64,000 nucleotides of DNA from Thiospirillum jenense (GCF_014145225.1 NZ_JABVCQ010000011.1:1-64000); one strand, 5' to 3'; numbered from the stretch's first letter, positions 18,926 through 28,226 are shown. Made by a program: numbers and translations. Notes: generated by a model from the sequence alone, not told the origin.

Positions 18926-19468
18926 TTAACTAATGACACGCGGCACTACTGGTGTAATGACATGACGCATGGCCGCTAAAATACCTTTTAATAAAACAAC
19001 CGGAGTCGGTGGACACCCGGGGATTTTCACGTCCACTGGGATAACCGTTTCCACTGCCCCGCAACTGGCGTAGGACGCGCCGAATTCACCGCCATCACAC
19101 GCGCAAGTCCCTGCTGCAATAACAAATTTTGGCGCCGGCGTCGCCCGCCAAGTACGCCGCAATGCCGTTTCCATGTGGCGCGTCACGGGGCCGGTGACTA
19201 ATAAAGCGTCTGCATGGCGGGGTGATGCAACGAAATGAATCCCGAAGCGTTCTATGTCGTGATACGGATTATTCAGCGCATGAATTTCTAATTCACAGCC
19301 ATTGCATGAACCCGCATCTACTTGGCGAATCGCCAGACTGCCAGAGAAATAACCATCCAAATAACGCCGAATATGAATACCCAGCCGTTCTAATTCGGCT
19401 TCATCGGCAGTTGGCGCCGGTTCGGTCATGATCCCAGTGCGGAGCGCCTGATTAAGAATGCGCAGCAT
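18926..19468 (-). CDS. NuoB/HycG-family [4Fe-4S] subunit (HyfI/HycG-like)
   Basis: A 180-residue small subunit of the complex I/membrane hydrogenase family. Cys55-x2-Cys58 (in SCNGCELEIHA), Cys122 in GTCACDGG and Cys152 in PGCPPTP are the four ligands of the N2-type cluster. The CNGCE version and the SPRHADALLVTGPVTRHM stretch resemble HycG/HyfI of formate hydrogenlyase more than respiratory NuoB. AAGGAA precedes the ATG. No large subunit, membrane subunit or other Nuo/Hyc gene is adjacent; the neighbours are secF and a nucleoside transporter, so its complex is encoded elsewhere or it is an orphan. Confidence 0.85.
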   Translation of the reverse strand: MLRILNQALRTGIMTEPAPTADEAELERLGIHIRRYLDGYFSGSLAIRQVDAGSCNGCELEIHALNNPYHDIERFGIHFVASPRHADALLVTGPVTRHMETALRRTWRATPAPKFVIAAGTCACDGGEFGASYASCGAVETVIPVDVKIPGCPPTPVVLLKGILAAMRHVITPVVPRVIS

Positions 19469-19539
19469 AATGATTCCTTTTATTAATGAGAAGCTGCGAC
19501 ATGAGTCGCAGCGTGTTCAAACTGTTTTACCGCATGTCA

Positions 19540-20520
19540 TTACGGACGGTCATCAACCAATTGACCTTCTTTAGTCACGGGTGGTATTAAATCAGCTCTG
19601 GTTGTCCCAAGCCACACGACAATTGCCGTTGCTACATAAATGGTTGAATAGGTACCGACAAAAATACCAATAATGAGAACCAATGAAAACCCGTATAAGG
19701 CTTCACCGCCGAAGAAAAACGGTGCTAATAATACTAACAACGTGGCGCCGGCAGTGATGAAGGTACGCGATAGGGTTTCATTGATAGCGCGGTTAATCAG
19801 TTCAATCACAGTGCCTTTGCGTTGTTTGCGGAAATTCTCGCGGACTCGGTCAAAAATAACAATGGTGTCATTTAATGAATAGCCGCTCAATGCTAAGACT
19901 GCTGCCAGGACGTTCAGATCAAAGGGAATGTAGAATAATGAAAACATGCCGACGGTAAAAATCACATCGTGAACAATTGCCGCCACTGCGCCAACGGCAA
20001 ACCGCCATTCAAATCGCAGTGCAACGTAAATTAAAATGCCAATTAACGCAAACAACACGGCCAAGCCGCCCTGTTCACGCAATTCAGCGCCGACTTGCGG
20101 CCCTACGAATTCAACCCGCCGTAATTCTAGTTGACCGTCGGCCGCTTTACTCAGCACCTGAAATAACCGATTACTGAGCATCGCTTGCGTTTCTGGTTGT
20201 TTATTCTCTTCGGCATCATTGTCATTCTCAGCGGGTGGCGGCAAGCGAATTAAAACATCTTGGCGTGACCCAAAATATTGCACCATTGCATGGTTGAAAC
20301 CATTATCATTTAATGCGCGGGTCACAGTGTCTAATTCAGTGGGTTTCGCATAACCGACTTCGACAACGGTGCCGCCCGTGAAGTCTAATCCAAAATTCAA
20401 TCCTTGAATGACAAAGGATAATAGGCACACGAAGAGCGTGACTGCTGAAACAGTCATGGCAACAAACCGTTTGCCCATGAAATCAATATTTAAGTTTTTT
20501 ATGATGCGTAGATGAGCCAT
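19540..20520 (-). CDS. secF: Protein translocase subunit SecF
   Basis: A 326-residue RND-type membrane protein that with SecD promotes late steps of Sec export. The N-terminal helix is followed by the GLNFGLDFTGGTVVEV block of the periplasmic domain and five C-terminal helices with LSGYSLNDTIVIFDRVREN. The length is normal. secD and yajC, which usually lie immediately upstream, are not present; a 460-bp intergenic region takes their place. Ends 72 bp before the hydrogenase-like subunit gene on the same strand. Confidence 0.94.
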   Translation of the reverse strand: MAHLRIIKNLNIDFMGKRFVAMTVSAVTLFVCLLSFVIQGLNFGLDFTGGTVVEVGYAKPTELDTVTRALNDNGFNHAMVQYFGSRQDVLIRLPPPAENDNDAEENKQPETQAMLSNRLFQVLSKAADGQLELRRVEFVGPQVGAELREQGGLAVLFALIGILIYVALRFEWRFAVGAVAAIVHDVIFTVGMFSLFYIPFDLNVLAAVLALSGYSLNDTIVIFDRVRENFRKQRKGTVIELINRAINETLSRTFITAGATLLVLLAPFFFGGEALYGFSLVLIIGIFVGTYSTIYVATAIVVWLGTTRADLIPPVTKEGQLVDDRP

Positions 20521-20980
20521 GCGTTGACGCCTGCAATGTTTGAGAATGAAAGTTAGGAATTAAAGGTGGAGCGTTTGGTGATGAATGTATTGCCAGTTGG
20601 TGGTTGAAATTGGCAAGATACCACTCATGTTGGTTAATAAAAGTGCTTTAGACTATTTCGGTTTAAGCCAATGTCTATACAGCAAAACCACCGGGGTTAG
20701 TATTAGCAACATTAATAGAAAACCGTGCTAAAATGCCGCTATTATTACACAATTTTATTGTGCAAACGGCCAACTCAATACTATCGGTAAAGCACCGAAT
20801 CGGCAAGGGCAGCGCATAAAACACGTTTTTTTACAAGAAGATAGCCATTTTTAGCTTACACTATCATAGTAGCTGTCAGTTGACGCCTGAATAACGGTCA
20901 TTAAACCACCATTGCCATTAAAAAGGCGCATTATAACGCCATTATTCCCCGCTCCGCTCCAACTTAGGTAAATTTTCACC
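20521..20980. other. Divergent intergenic region secF/mgtE
   Basis: A 460-bp region that must hold promoters for secF and mgtE. A small perfect hairpin CACAAT-TTT-ATTGTG lies at 20748-20762. I see no ORF, no recognisable magnesium riboswitch and no remnant of secD. Confidence 0.4.
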
Positions 20981-22423
20981 ATGTCCCCGTTAAAACTGCG
21001 CGATCCTGATGCGATTCATTGCCATTTGCGCGATGTCGAACGCCTATTATCGCGTCAAAGGTTAATAGAAAACCTCGTGCAGCGGCAGCCGATGCCGCAG
21101 CATCAATTAGTTGAACACATTACGCATCGGCAGAATTTGGCGCGGTTGCGGCGCAAGCTGGAACAACTCCATGCTGCTGATATTGCTTGCATTTTAGAGG
21201 CGCTGCCGCTGGCTGATCGGCATGTGGTATGGGATTTGGTGCGCGCCGATCAGGATGGCGACATTTTGCTGGAGGTGTCGGATGCGGTGCGCGAAACCCT
21301 GATTGGTACGATGGATGCGGACGAGTTGCGGGCGGCGGCCAAGCGGCTCGATGCGGACGAACTCGCTGATTTAGCACCAGATTTACCGCCGGAAGTCATG
21401 CGCGAGGTGCTGGAGGCGCTCGATCAAGAGGAGCGCGAACATGTGCGGGCGGCGATGTCGTATCCCGAAGGCACGGTCGGGGCGTTAATGGATTTTGATT
21501 TAGTACAGGTGCGCGAGGATGTGTCATTAGAAGTGGTTTTGCGTTATTTGCGGCGCTTTGATGCGTTGCCGGATCATACTGATAAGTTATTTGTCGTAGA
21601 TCGCCAAGCACATTTGCGCGGGGTATTAACGTTGGAGGCGTTGTTAATTAATGATCCCGAGGTGACGGTGGCAACCGTGATGCAGCAAAAAACTGTATTA
21701 AGTTTTGCACCGGAAGATGCTGCGGATGGCGCGGCTAATTTATTTGAACGCTATGATTTGGTGTCAGTGCCGGTCATTGATAGCGAACAGCGCGTAATTG
21801 GGCGATTAACGGTTGCGGATGTGGTAGATTATTTACGCGAAACCTCAGAAGCCGAAATTTTGAATCAAGCGGGCTTGCGTGAAGAAGAAGATATATTTGC
21901 ACCGATTTTGCAATCATTAAAAAACCGCTGGGCGTGGTTGGCAATTAACTTGGTCACAGCTTTTATTGCATCGCGGGTGATTGGATTATTTGAAGGGACA
22001 ATTGAAAAATTGGTTGCATTAGCGGCGTTAATGCCGATTGTTGCCGGAATTGGCGGGAATGCGGGTAATCAAACCATTACGATGATCGTGCGCGCCATTG
22101 CAATGGGACAGGTGCAACCAACGGCATTATGGCGGCTATTGCGTAAAGAATTAGGCGTGGCGTTAATTAACGGTATCATTTGGGGCAACGTCATTGGATT
22201 ATTAGCCTGGTGGTTATATGACAATCTTAAATTGGGGTTAGTCATGGTAGCTGCGATGACGCTCAATTTATTACTCGCTGCAACGGCGGGCGTGACCATT
22301 CCACTCATTCGCCAACGCTTCGGGCGTGATCCGGCACTCGGCGGCTCAGTCTTAATTACCGCGCTCACCGATGCCGGCGGGTTTTTAATCTTTTTAGGTC
22401 TGGCAACATTGGTATTATTATAA
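20981..22423 (+). CDS. mgtE: Magnesium transporter MgtE
   Basis: A 480-residue channel-type Mg2+ transporter. An N-terminal superhelical domain (about 1-150) rich in acidic residues with repeated LAPDLPPEV/LEALPLADR-type units is followed by two CBS modules (about 155-290), a plug helix, and five transmembrane helices with the pore motif IVAGIGGNAGNQ. The intracellular domains sense Mg2+ and gate the pore. Third-position GC is high in the first 500 bp and falls afterwards. Confidence 0.94.
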   Translation: MSPLKLRDPDAIHCHLRDVERLLSRQRLIENLVQRQPMPQHQLVEHITHRQNLARLRRKLEQLHAADIACILEALPLADRHVVWDLVRADQDGDILLEVSDAVRETLIGTMDADELRAAAKRLDADELADLAPDLPPEVMREVLEALDQEEREHVRAAMSYPEGTVGALMDFDLVQVREDVSLEVVLRYLRRFDALPDHTDKLFVVDRQAHLRGVLTLEALLINDPEVTVATVMQQKTVLSFAPEDAADGAANLFERYDLVSVPVIDSEQRVIGRLTVADVVDYLRETSEAEILNQAGLREEEDIFAPILQSLKNRWAWLAINLVTAFIASRVIGLFEGTIEKLVALAALMPIVAGIGGNAGNQTITMIVRAIAMGQVQPTALWRLLRKELGVALINGIIWGNVIGLLAWWLYDNLKLGLVMVAAMTLNLLLAATAGVTIPLIRQRFGRDPALGGSVLITALTDAGGFLIFLGLATLVLL

Positions 22424-22542
22424 ATGATGGTGAACGTGATTAATAGCGGCACTCGCGGCAATACAATCGCCTTTAATACTTAAATAGTCGTTACAAACGC
22501 CGTTCGTTTCAATACTCGTCAACCGCCAATTTGGAGAACACA

Positions 22543-23328
22543 ATGAATAAACACGCGGGGTTATTTTTAGCCAGTGCGGCCAGCATAGTATTATTGCCTC
22601 CAATTGCTCAAGCCGCATCGCCAGTGGATATGGTGCTATCTAAATTTTATGATAGTTATGATACACAAAAGAGCTGTTGGCGGGCGCGGGTTGATATGAG
22701 TGAAGACATCTGTTGTTTAAATATCAAACGTCAAGATCAATTAAAAACACCACAAGAAACGCGCTTGTATCTCTTATTAACTGGCAGCTGTATTGCGATT
22801 ATCAATGGCGAGGTACAGGACTATAATTCTCACAGCAGCACTGGGATGGTTGGTGCCTTTATTCTCGATTTAGACAATGAGAAAGCCAGCATCATTGCCG
22901 CTTCACCCAAATTAGACATGGGTAGCTGGGGGCATCCACCTGCCGATTGGTTGTGGATTAAATTAGGCCGCAATCATTATTGGGGTTGGGTTACAAAAGA
23001 GGGCTACACTGGACAAGGTGTCACCGTTTCAAATTATTCAATTCTTGCACCGCATGGGGAAAAAATTAGCCTATTAAACATTCCCGCTGATATGAACGAT
23101 GCGGGCAGTTGCGATGAAGAAACGGCGTGTTTAATCACTGATGTGACGAGCCATTTGGAAACAGATAGCGCCCAAATTGACCAGCCGGTGTTTCCTTTAT
23201 TATTAACGCTTAAAGGTAAAATCAAAGGTCAACCAGTCTCACCCAAGCCATGGGTTTTTCTTTTTGATCCGCACACCTGGTCATATACGACGCCGGCGGG
23301 TTTTCCACCAGAATTAAGCAGCGAATAA
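22543..23328 (+). CDS. Secreted protein of unknown function
   Basis: A 261-residue protein with a clear Sec signal peptide (cleavage after Ala-Gln-Ala near residue 24). The mature part has paired cysteines (one before and two in ICCLN, others in GSC and CDEETACL), several Trp-rich stretches (WGHPPADWLWIKLG, NHYWGWVT) and no known catalytic motif. GGAG is 5 bases before the ATG. I do not recognise the family. It lies between mgtE and the HPP gene, both on the same strand, with its own spacing. Confidence 0.7.
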   Translation: MNKHAGLFLASAASIVLLPPIAQAASPVDMVLSKFYDSYDTQKSCWRARVDMSEDICCLNIKRQDQLKTPQETRLYLLLTGSCIAIINGEVQDYNSHSSTGMVGAFILDLDNEKASIIAASPKLDMGSWGHPPADWLWIKLGRNHYWGWVTKEGYTGQGVTVSNYSILAPHGEKISLLNIPADMNDAGSCDEETACLITDVTSHLETDSAQIDQPVFPLLLTLKGKIKGQPVSPKPWVFLFDPHTWSYTTPAGFPPELSSE

Positions 23329-23421
23329 TCACAAGAATCACACATGATAAAAACGTGTTAGCAATTTGCCAATTCAATTAAGAATGACGCAAAATATTAA
23401 TACACTTTGGAGATAAATCGT

Positions 23422-24408
23422 ATGCAGCATTCCCGCCGCCGCTGGTTATTTGATTTATTAGGTATTAATCTAACCGTCGTCAGTGTGACAGAAAAATTGA
23501 TTTCTGCATTAGGCGGTGCGATTGGCATTGCGGCAGTGGTGTTAATCAGTCAAGCACTGTTGCCGAATGCAACTGGGACACCCTTATTAATTGCATCAAT
23601 GGGTGCATCGGCGGTGTTGTTATTCGCCGTACCGCACGGGCCATTATCACAACCCTGGCCATTCATTGCGGGACATTTATTATCAGCGGTGATTGGTGTC
23701 AGTTGCGCGCAGTGGTTAGGTACGCAATGGTGGAGTGCCGCCATTGCTGTTGGTTTATCAATTGGCGTCATGCACTTATTACGCTGTATTCACCCACCCG
23801 GCGGGGCGACGGCATTAACTGCGGTCATTGGTGGTGATGCCATTCACGCGCTCGGGTATCAATTCGTGCTGCTGCCAGTGGGATTAAATGTATTGGTATT
23901 GTTAATTATCGCTTTTGCCTTCAACGGATTATTTCGGTGGCGCCGCTATCCAGCCGCGTTAATTCCGCGCCCACCTGTACCTGTCGTCAATACGCATTCA
24001 CACTATCAGCCGCCGATAATTGAACATGCGCATTTGGTTGCGGCATTAAGTCAAATCGATTCTTACATTGACATTAGTGAACAAGATTTATTGCGCATTT
24101 ATGAACTCGCTACTCAGCAGGTCGCATTGTCACACAGAATAGCGCCGCCAATCATTGCTGTTGGTCATTATTATAGCAATGGCCGCTTTGGCAGTGATTG
24201 GGAGGTGCGGCAAGTGTTGCGTATTCAAATAGATGATATGACGCAAACACAATACGTTTCATTTAGACGTGTGACCGGCCACCGCCGCCGCAGTGATGGG
24301 CGTTTAGAATTGATTGATTTTCAACGCTGGGCAGCGCATGAAGTCATTCGAGATGAAAACTCCTGGCGGCCAGTGGATGATGAATGCGTGGAAACTAATA
24401 ATCAGTGA
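23422..24408 (+). CDS. HPP-family membrane protein
   Basis: A 328-residue protein with four or five transmembrane helices carrying the family signature RCIHPPGGATALTAVIGG. HPP proteins have been linked to nitrite transport in plastids and cyanobacteria; in other bacteria the substrate is unknown. A soluble C-terminal tail of about 130 residues follows the membrane domain and is not recognisable. GGAG sits 9 bases before the ATG at 23422. Confidence 0.85.
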   Translation: MQHSRRRWLFDLLGINLTVVSVTEKLISALGGAIGIAAVVLISQALLPNATGTPLLIASMGASAVLLFAVPHGPLSQPWPFIAGHLLSAVIGVSCAQWLGTQWWSAAIAVGLSIGVMHLLRCIHPPGGATALTAVIGGDAIHALGYQFVLLPVGLNVLVLLIIAFAFNGLFRWRRYPAALIPRPPVPVVNTHSHYQPPIIEHAHLVAALSQIDSYIDISEQDLLRIYELATQQVALSHRIAPPIIAVGHYYSNGRFGSDWEVRQVLRIQIDDMTQTQYVSFRRVTGHRRRSDGRLELIDFQRWAAHEVIRDENSWRPVDDECVETNNQ

Positions 24409-24470
24409 ATGCACCCACTTGTTTTAGTGTCACTACGATTAAAATTGCCGCAAATATTGCGAAAGATATA

Positions 24471-25583
24471 CTCACTAAATACCAATTTTCGTCCGTTTTA
24501 ATAATGACGGATGATCTCAAAATTCTCGGTTAACAAAGGTCGCAATTGCACAGCCCACCAGTCAAGATTTTGGAAAAAATCGTGACAAGCATCTTCATAC
24601 ATTCCAAAACAAGAATAATACTTATTATAAAGAATTTGTTTTTTGAAAAATTTCCAAAGCCATTCAATTAAATTAAGATTGGGCGAACAAGCCGGAATAA
24701 ATAGCAATTTTATTCGTGAATCTTTTATATGCTCTTTAACAGCTTTAGCGCGATAGTAAGTCGCATTATCACAAATAATCGTAATCGATTTAGCATGAGG
24801 AAATGTGTCTTCTATTTTATCAAGTAATTTGATAGTAGAAGACGTGTTAACTGTATTTTCAAAACGGATGACTGGCGTTAAGCTATTAATTTCAATCGCG
24901 CCGTGAATATTCAGTCGTTTCCGGCTGTTATTCGTTTTAACTGGCATTTCTTGACCACATCTAATCCAGCTATGCGCTGAAATTGGCTGGTACTGCGGAT
25001 GGATAGCATCCATAAACAACACAACTTTATCTTTGTTTTTGTTGAGTTTTTTGTAATTTTTGACAAACAGTTCTTGCACTTCTAATTTGACTGCATCAGG
25101 AACTAAACGAGGCTTTTTATAAACATAACTAAGACGCCGAAGTACAGCCGTTATACCGCTTGGTGTATAACAAACTTGCCATTGTTTTTTAACCCAGTGT
25201 GCAACTTATTTTGCAGTCAAATAAAGGCGATGTTGCCACTGTAAATCGAGTTCATTTAATTATTCACGACTCAGATAAGGCTCAGTGCTGACATAGTTAA
25301 CTTGCAATAACTATTTCAAACCACCTTAACGATAACGCTTGAAATGATTGCGTACCGTGTCAGAATCCATTAACAATATCCGCTACTGTCCTCCCTTACG
25401 CAAGCAAAATCACTGCGTTAATGCGATACGCATCACGACTATCTCGCGCTTGGCGATGTGCCGTATGCAATTCCTTGAGTTCTTTATCATTGAGGGTGTA
25501 ATCAATCATCGTAAAATAATGTCACTCAATCGGTTCTTTGCCAATCTCTTTAATCTAAAATCCGAAAACCTGATTCAGGAGTG
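24471..25583 (-). mobile_element. Degenerate IS630-family insertion sequence
   Basis: About 1.1 kb, the expected size of IS630-type elements. It contains a decayed transposase. Both proposed ends are flanked by TA (24469-24470 and 25584-25585), the target these elements duplicate, and the ends share an inverted but imperfect 21-bp sequence (about 11 of 21, including six identical inner bases TTTTCG). The right end is supported independently by a relic at 61.9 kb that contains the same terminal bases. Exact left boundary is uncertain. Confidence 0.65.
24498..25509 (-). pseudogene. IS630-family transposase, decayed
   Basis: The C-terminal 193 codons are open and carry the DDE-type catalytic blocks (VLFMDAIHPQY, IICDNATYYRA, SPNLNLIEWLWKFFK). 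Upstream the same frame continues homologously but is broken by stops at 25206-25208, 25260-25262, 25311-25313 and 25326-25328. The N-terminal helix-turn-helix part, starting at ATG 25509, lies in another frame with a stop at 25396-25398 and a small deletion near 25371. Each of the five stops (four TAA, one TAG) is a single C-to-T change from a Gln codon and lies where Gln is plausible. The gene is non-functional unless the stops are read through. Confidence 0.88.
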
Positions 25584-25610
25584 TAAATGTTGATGACGAG
25601 GTATAGTTTT

Positions 25611-25744
25611 TCACAATTTTTTAACTTGTCCTCGCGCAAATTCGATACGCGCTTTTTCAATCATCTGATTCAATTTACCTGTCTGGCAAAATCTTTTAAT
25701 GGTAAATCACGAATCCGCGCCGCAATTGCTTCAACTTCATTCAT
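25611..25744 (-). pseudogene. Truncated antitoxin-like gene
   Basis: ATG at 25744 with GAGG at 5 bases opens a frame encoding MNEVEAIAARIRDLPLKDFARQ, then a stop. A second frame downstream encodes QMIEKARIEFARGQVKKL. Together these look like the first and last parts of a small RelB/Phd-style antitoxin with an internal deletion and frame change. The IS630-type element ends 27 bp further on. No toxin gene is adjacent. Confidence 0.5.
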
Positions 25745-25770
25745 AAAAACCTCTACAAAATATCGTCAGT

Positions 25771-27006
25771 TTAGCTTAATAACTCATTCACCCAAGCCAA
25801 TTGCTGCGGCAAACACACTTGGGTTAAATCATAATGCGTTTGTGCAAATAATCGCGCCTGCTGACCCAATTGATCGCGCAATGCCGCGTCGTTAAGCAAC
25901 GTGCAAATCATCTCAATTAACCCGCGCTGATCGAAGAAATCAACCAAGCGCCCGGTATTATTTGCCGGTTGAATTACTTCCCGCAGCGGGGCGGTATCAC
26001 TGGCGACAATGGCGCAGCCCACACTCATCGCTTCTAATAAACTCCAACTCAATACAAACGGATAAGTCAAATACACATGTACCCGACTTAATTGCAATAA
26101 CGCAATAAAGGCCGGGTAAGGAATGCTGCCCAAAAAATGCACTCGCGCCCAATCGTGATCGGGAATACGCGGCCGCACTTCTTGAATAAAAATGTTTTTC
26201 CACGTTTGACCCGCTGGCGGCGCAGCGCCATAACTCACGCCATCATTGCCGACAATTAACACCCGCGCTGCTGGGCGGCGCTGTAATAATTCTGGCAGCG
26301 CCCGCATGAATTGATGATAGCCGCGATAAGGTTCTAAATTGCGATTCACAAAGGTAATGACTTCATCGTGGCGCGTGAGGGTTAATTGCCCATTTAACGT
26401 CACGCTCACCTGCGCATTTGGAATGAGTGTATTGGTATCAATTCCATCGTGAATCACGCGAATCTGATGACGGAATGGCAATGGAAAGGTATTCGCTTGC
26501 CATTGCGTGGGCGCTAATCCAGCATCGGCGGTTTCAAAATGCAATAAAGAATTAAGGTTTTTTAAGCGCAACCGACATGAATTACCGCAATCAGCCGGCG
26601 GGAATTCTGGATCAAAACCGACATCCGCACCATTGGCATGATAAAAGAATTCACAATAAATACCCAGCGTGGCATTAGGCCAGACTTCTTTAATAAATAA
26701 ACTCTCGCCCCACCCCGGATGCGCAATAACTAGATCGGGATTGTAACCGGCGTTTTTTAATACCAGTGCCGCACGAAAAGCCGCATCTGCGCGAATGACT
26801 TTGGTTTCAAAATCGCTTACCCAGGGATGAACAGTGGGTGAAGTGCCGCGCTGTACTTGATAAGGATGAATTGTGACACCCTGCCAATTTGTGATGGGTG
26901 CATTGCGTAATACCAGCGCCCGCACCGAATGAGAACGGGCTAATGCTGGTGCCAAATGTTTGAATTGACCGGGAAAGTTTTGGTGAACGAACAGGATATT
27001 TGCCAT
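25771..27006 (-). CDS. Glycosyltransferase family 4 protein
   Basis: A 411-residue GT-B enzyme. The N-terminal acceptor domain begins ANILFVHQNFPGQFKHLAPAL; the donor-binding half contains FVNRNLEPYRGYHQFMRALPELL and the E-x7-E block LLEAMSVGCAIVASDTAPLREV. The N-terminal segment resembles the UDP-glucuronate/GDP-sugar-type GT4 enzymes used in exopolysaccharide assembly. I chose the ATG at 27006 over an in-frame extension, as the protein then begins at the first beta strand. It is isolated from the other polysaccharide genes at 46-51 kb. Confidence 0.85.
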   Translation of the reverse strand: MANILFVHQNFPGQFKHLAPALARSHSVRALVLRNAPITNWQGVTIHPYQVQRGTSPTVHPWVSDFETKVIRADAAFRAALVLKNAGYNPDLVIAHPGWGESLFIKEVWPNATLGIYCEFFYHANGADVGFDPEFPPADCGNSCRLRLKNLNSLLHFETADAGLAPTQWQANTFPLPFRHQIRVIHDGIDTNTLIPNAQVSVTLNGQLTLTRHDEVITFVNRNLEPYRGYHQFMRALPELLQRRPAARVLIVGNDGVSYGAAPPAGQTWKNIFIQEVRPRIPDHDWARVHFLGSIPYPAFIALLQLSRVHVYLTYPFVLSWSLLEAMSVGCAIVASDTAPLREVIQPANNTGRLVDFFDQRGLIEMICTLLNDAALRDQLGQQARLFAQTHYDLTQVCLPQQLAWVNELLS

Positions 27007-27044
27007 AATAAAATGATACGAAAATTGTATTAAGTCAAATTGAT

Positions 27045-27070
27045 CGTTCCCACGCTGGGACATGGGAACG
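27045..27070. repeat. REP-like palindrome
   Basis: CGTTCCCA (27045-27052) is a perfect inverted match of TGGGAACG (27063-27070) around a 10-base loop, between two minus-strand genes. Hairpins of this CGTTCCCACGCT type recur as dispersed intergenic repeats in many proteobacteria. It may also act as a terminator of the antirepressor gene. Confidence 0.5.
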
Positions 27071-27089
27071 CTTAAATCACAACCAATGA

Positions 27090-27899
27090 TTAATGCACCG
27101 ACGTTTGCAAAAACTCAATAATGCTCGTGTGCCATTTGATTTGCCGCACTGGCGTACCGTCCTGATGCCGTTTACCCGTGTCAAGATAAACACCAAACTG
27201 CTGCCCTAATGGGGTTAATTCATAATACAATCTGTTTTTATGATCGCGGCAGGCTATTTCTAAACCGGCACTCATTAACAACGGATTGACTTCGCGTTTT
27301 TTGCAATCCAATCGCAGCGCAATATCGGATACCACCAATAATGCTTCTTGTTTGGATGCAATGAGATGGGTGCAGTCCATCAATTCCAATAAGTTAATAC
27401 CCGTGATTTTGAACGTGGCTTGATTGGCACTCAAAATCAATAGGTTGTTTTCAAAACCGCACAATTTACCTACCGAATAAAAACACGCAAAAGATGTTTG
27501 CGCTTCTTCGACTTTTATAATAATTGAGTTGGTATTGGGTTGATGGTTGTAATGCCCAGTTTTGCGAATTGACGGCAATACTTCAATATGAATAAAACGA
27601 TTGAGTTTTCGCCCTTGTTCGGTATTGCTGCGGGCGACAAGGTAGGTTGCAGCAGGCTCGGCAACGACGATGATTTGTTGTACTCCGCCTACGGTTTCAA
27701 GGGGTATTTCGTTGGAATACCCCTCGTCAAGTCCTTGTTTTATCGAGGATAAAGCATTAGTCGTAGTGGTTTTGGATCCCATCGCTACCAATAAATCACG
27801 CAACACAAACCAGGGTTCACCGTCGCGCATAATGACGCGCACTTCGCGTTGAATACCATCTGATTCGGGAAAAAAGAACGGAATGATTTGATTAGACAC
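27090..27899 (-). CDS. BRO-N domain antirepressor-like protein
   Basis: A 269-residue protein. The N-terminal 105 residues are a BRO-N domain (VRVIMRDGEPWFVLRDLLVAMGS and YLVARSNTEQGRKLNRFIHIEVLPSIRKTG), typical of prophage antirepressors and of regulators of stress and mobile modules. The C-terminal half is a different, probably DNA-binding region that ends in a wing-like segment (CRDHKNRLYYELTPLGQQFGVYLDTGKRH), as in antirepressor C-terminal domains. The start is GTG at 27899, with GGAG 8 bases upstream. No phage structural genes are nearby. It is divergent from the MmeI-like gene across a large palindrome. Confidence 0.8.
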   Translation of the reverse strand: MSNQIIPFFFPESDGIQREVRVIMRDGEPWFVLRDLLVAMGSKTTTTNALSSIKQGLDEGYSNEIPLETVGGVQQIIVVAEPAATYLVARSNTEQGRKLNRFIHIEVLPSIRKTGHYNHQPNTNSIIIKVEEAQTSFACFYSVGKLCGFENNLLILSANQATFKITGINLLELMDCTHLIASKQEALLVVSDIALRLDCKKREVNPLLMSAGLEIACRDHKNRLYYELTPLGQQFGVYLDTGKRHQDGTPVRQIKWHTSIIEFLQTSVH

Positions 27900-27949
27900 G
27901 ATGTGTCTCCTATGAGTTTTCTGAATTGATGCCAGAAACTGGCGCCGGG

Positions 27950-28081
27950 GCTTCAGACCGCTCATAGACGGCGGGCTTATTCAAATATATCGCCGCACCC
28001 CGGCATAAACTAGACGCAATTGCGCAAAATAAAATCGCATGACTGACGGGGCGATTAACCGCTATGAGGTGTGTCTGAAGC
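27950..28081. repeat. Interrupted 130-bp palindrome
   Basis: Matched blocks occur in inverted order: GCTTCAGAC (27950-27958) with GTCTGAAGC (28073-28081), CTCATAG (27961-27967) with CTATGAG (28062-28068), an ATCGCC/CCCCG block near 27989 with CGGGGCGAT at 28047-28055, and a central perfect palindrome CGCAATTGCG (28015-28024). It lies in the 327-bp gap between divergent antirepressor and restriction-modification genes and could be an operator region, a structured RNA or the remains of a small palindromic element. A further short palindrome, GCCAG-AAA-CTGGC, precedes it at 27931-27943. Confidence 0.6.
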
Positions 28082-28226
28082 ACCAATCAGTACATTAAAC
28101 CCATCTCATTAGGCTTGTCAATCATTCCCCCCGCTTTTTTTCACTCCCGCCCGCGCTGACATGACAAAATAGCAGTCCGCGTTCATAATAGCGCCTGCTC
28201 CAATCAATTCCCGCGTGACCAATCCC

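Noticed and set aside
20521-20980. Magnesium riboswitch before mgtE
   Set aside because: No M-box core motifs are recognisable in the leader; only short unrelated hairpins.
25206-25398. Stop codons reassigned to Gln
   Set aside because: All clear genes nearby end at TAA, TGA or TAG at the expected place, and the transposase also has a frameshift, so decay explains it better.
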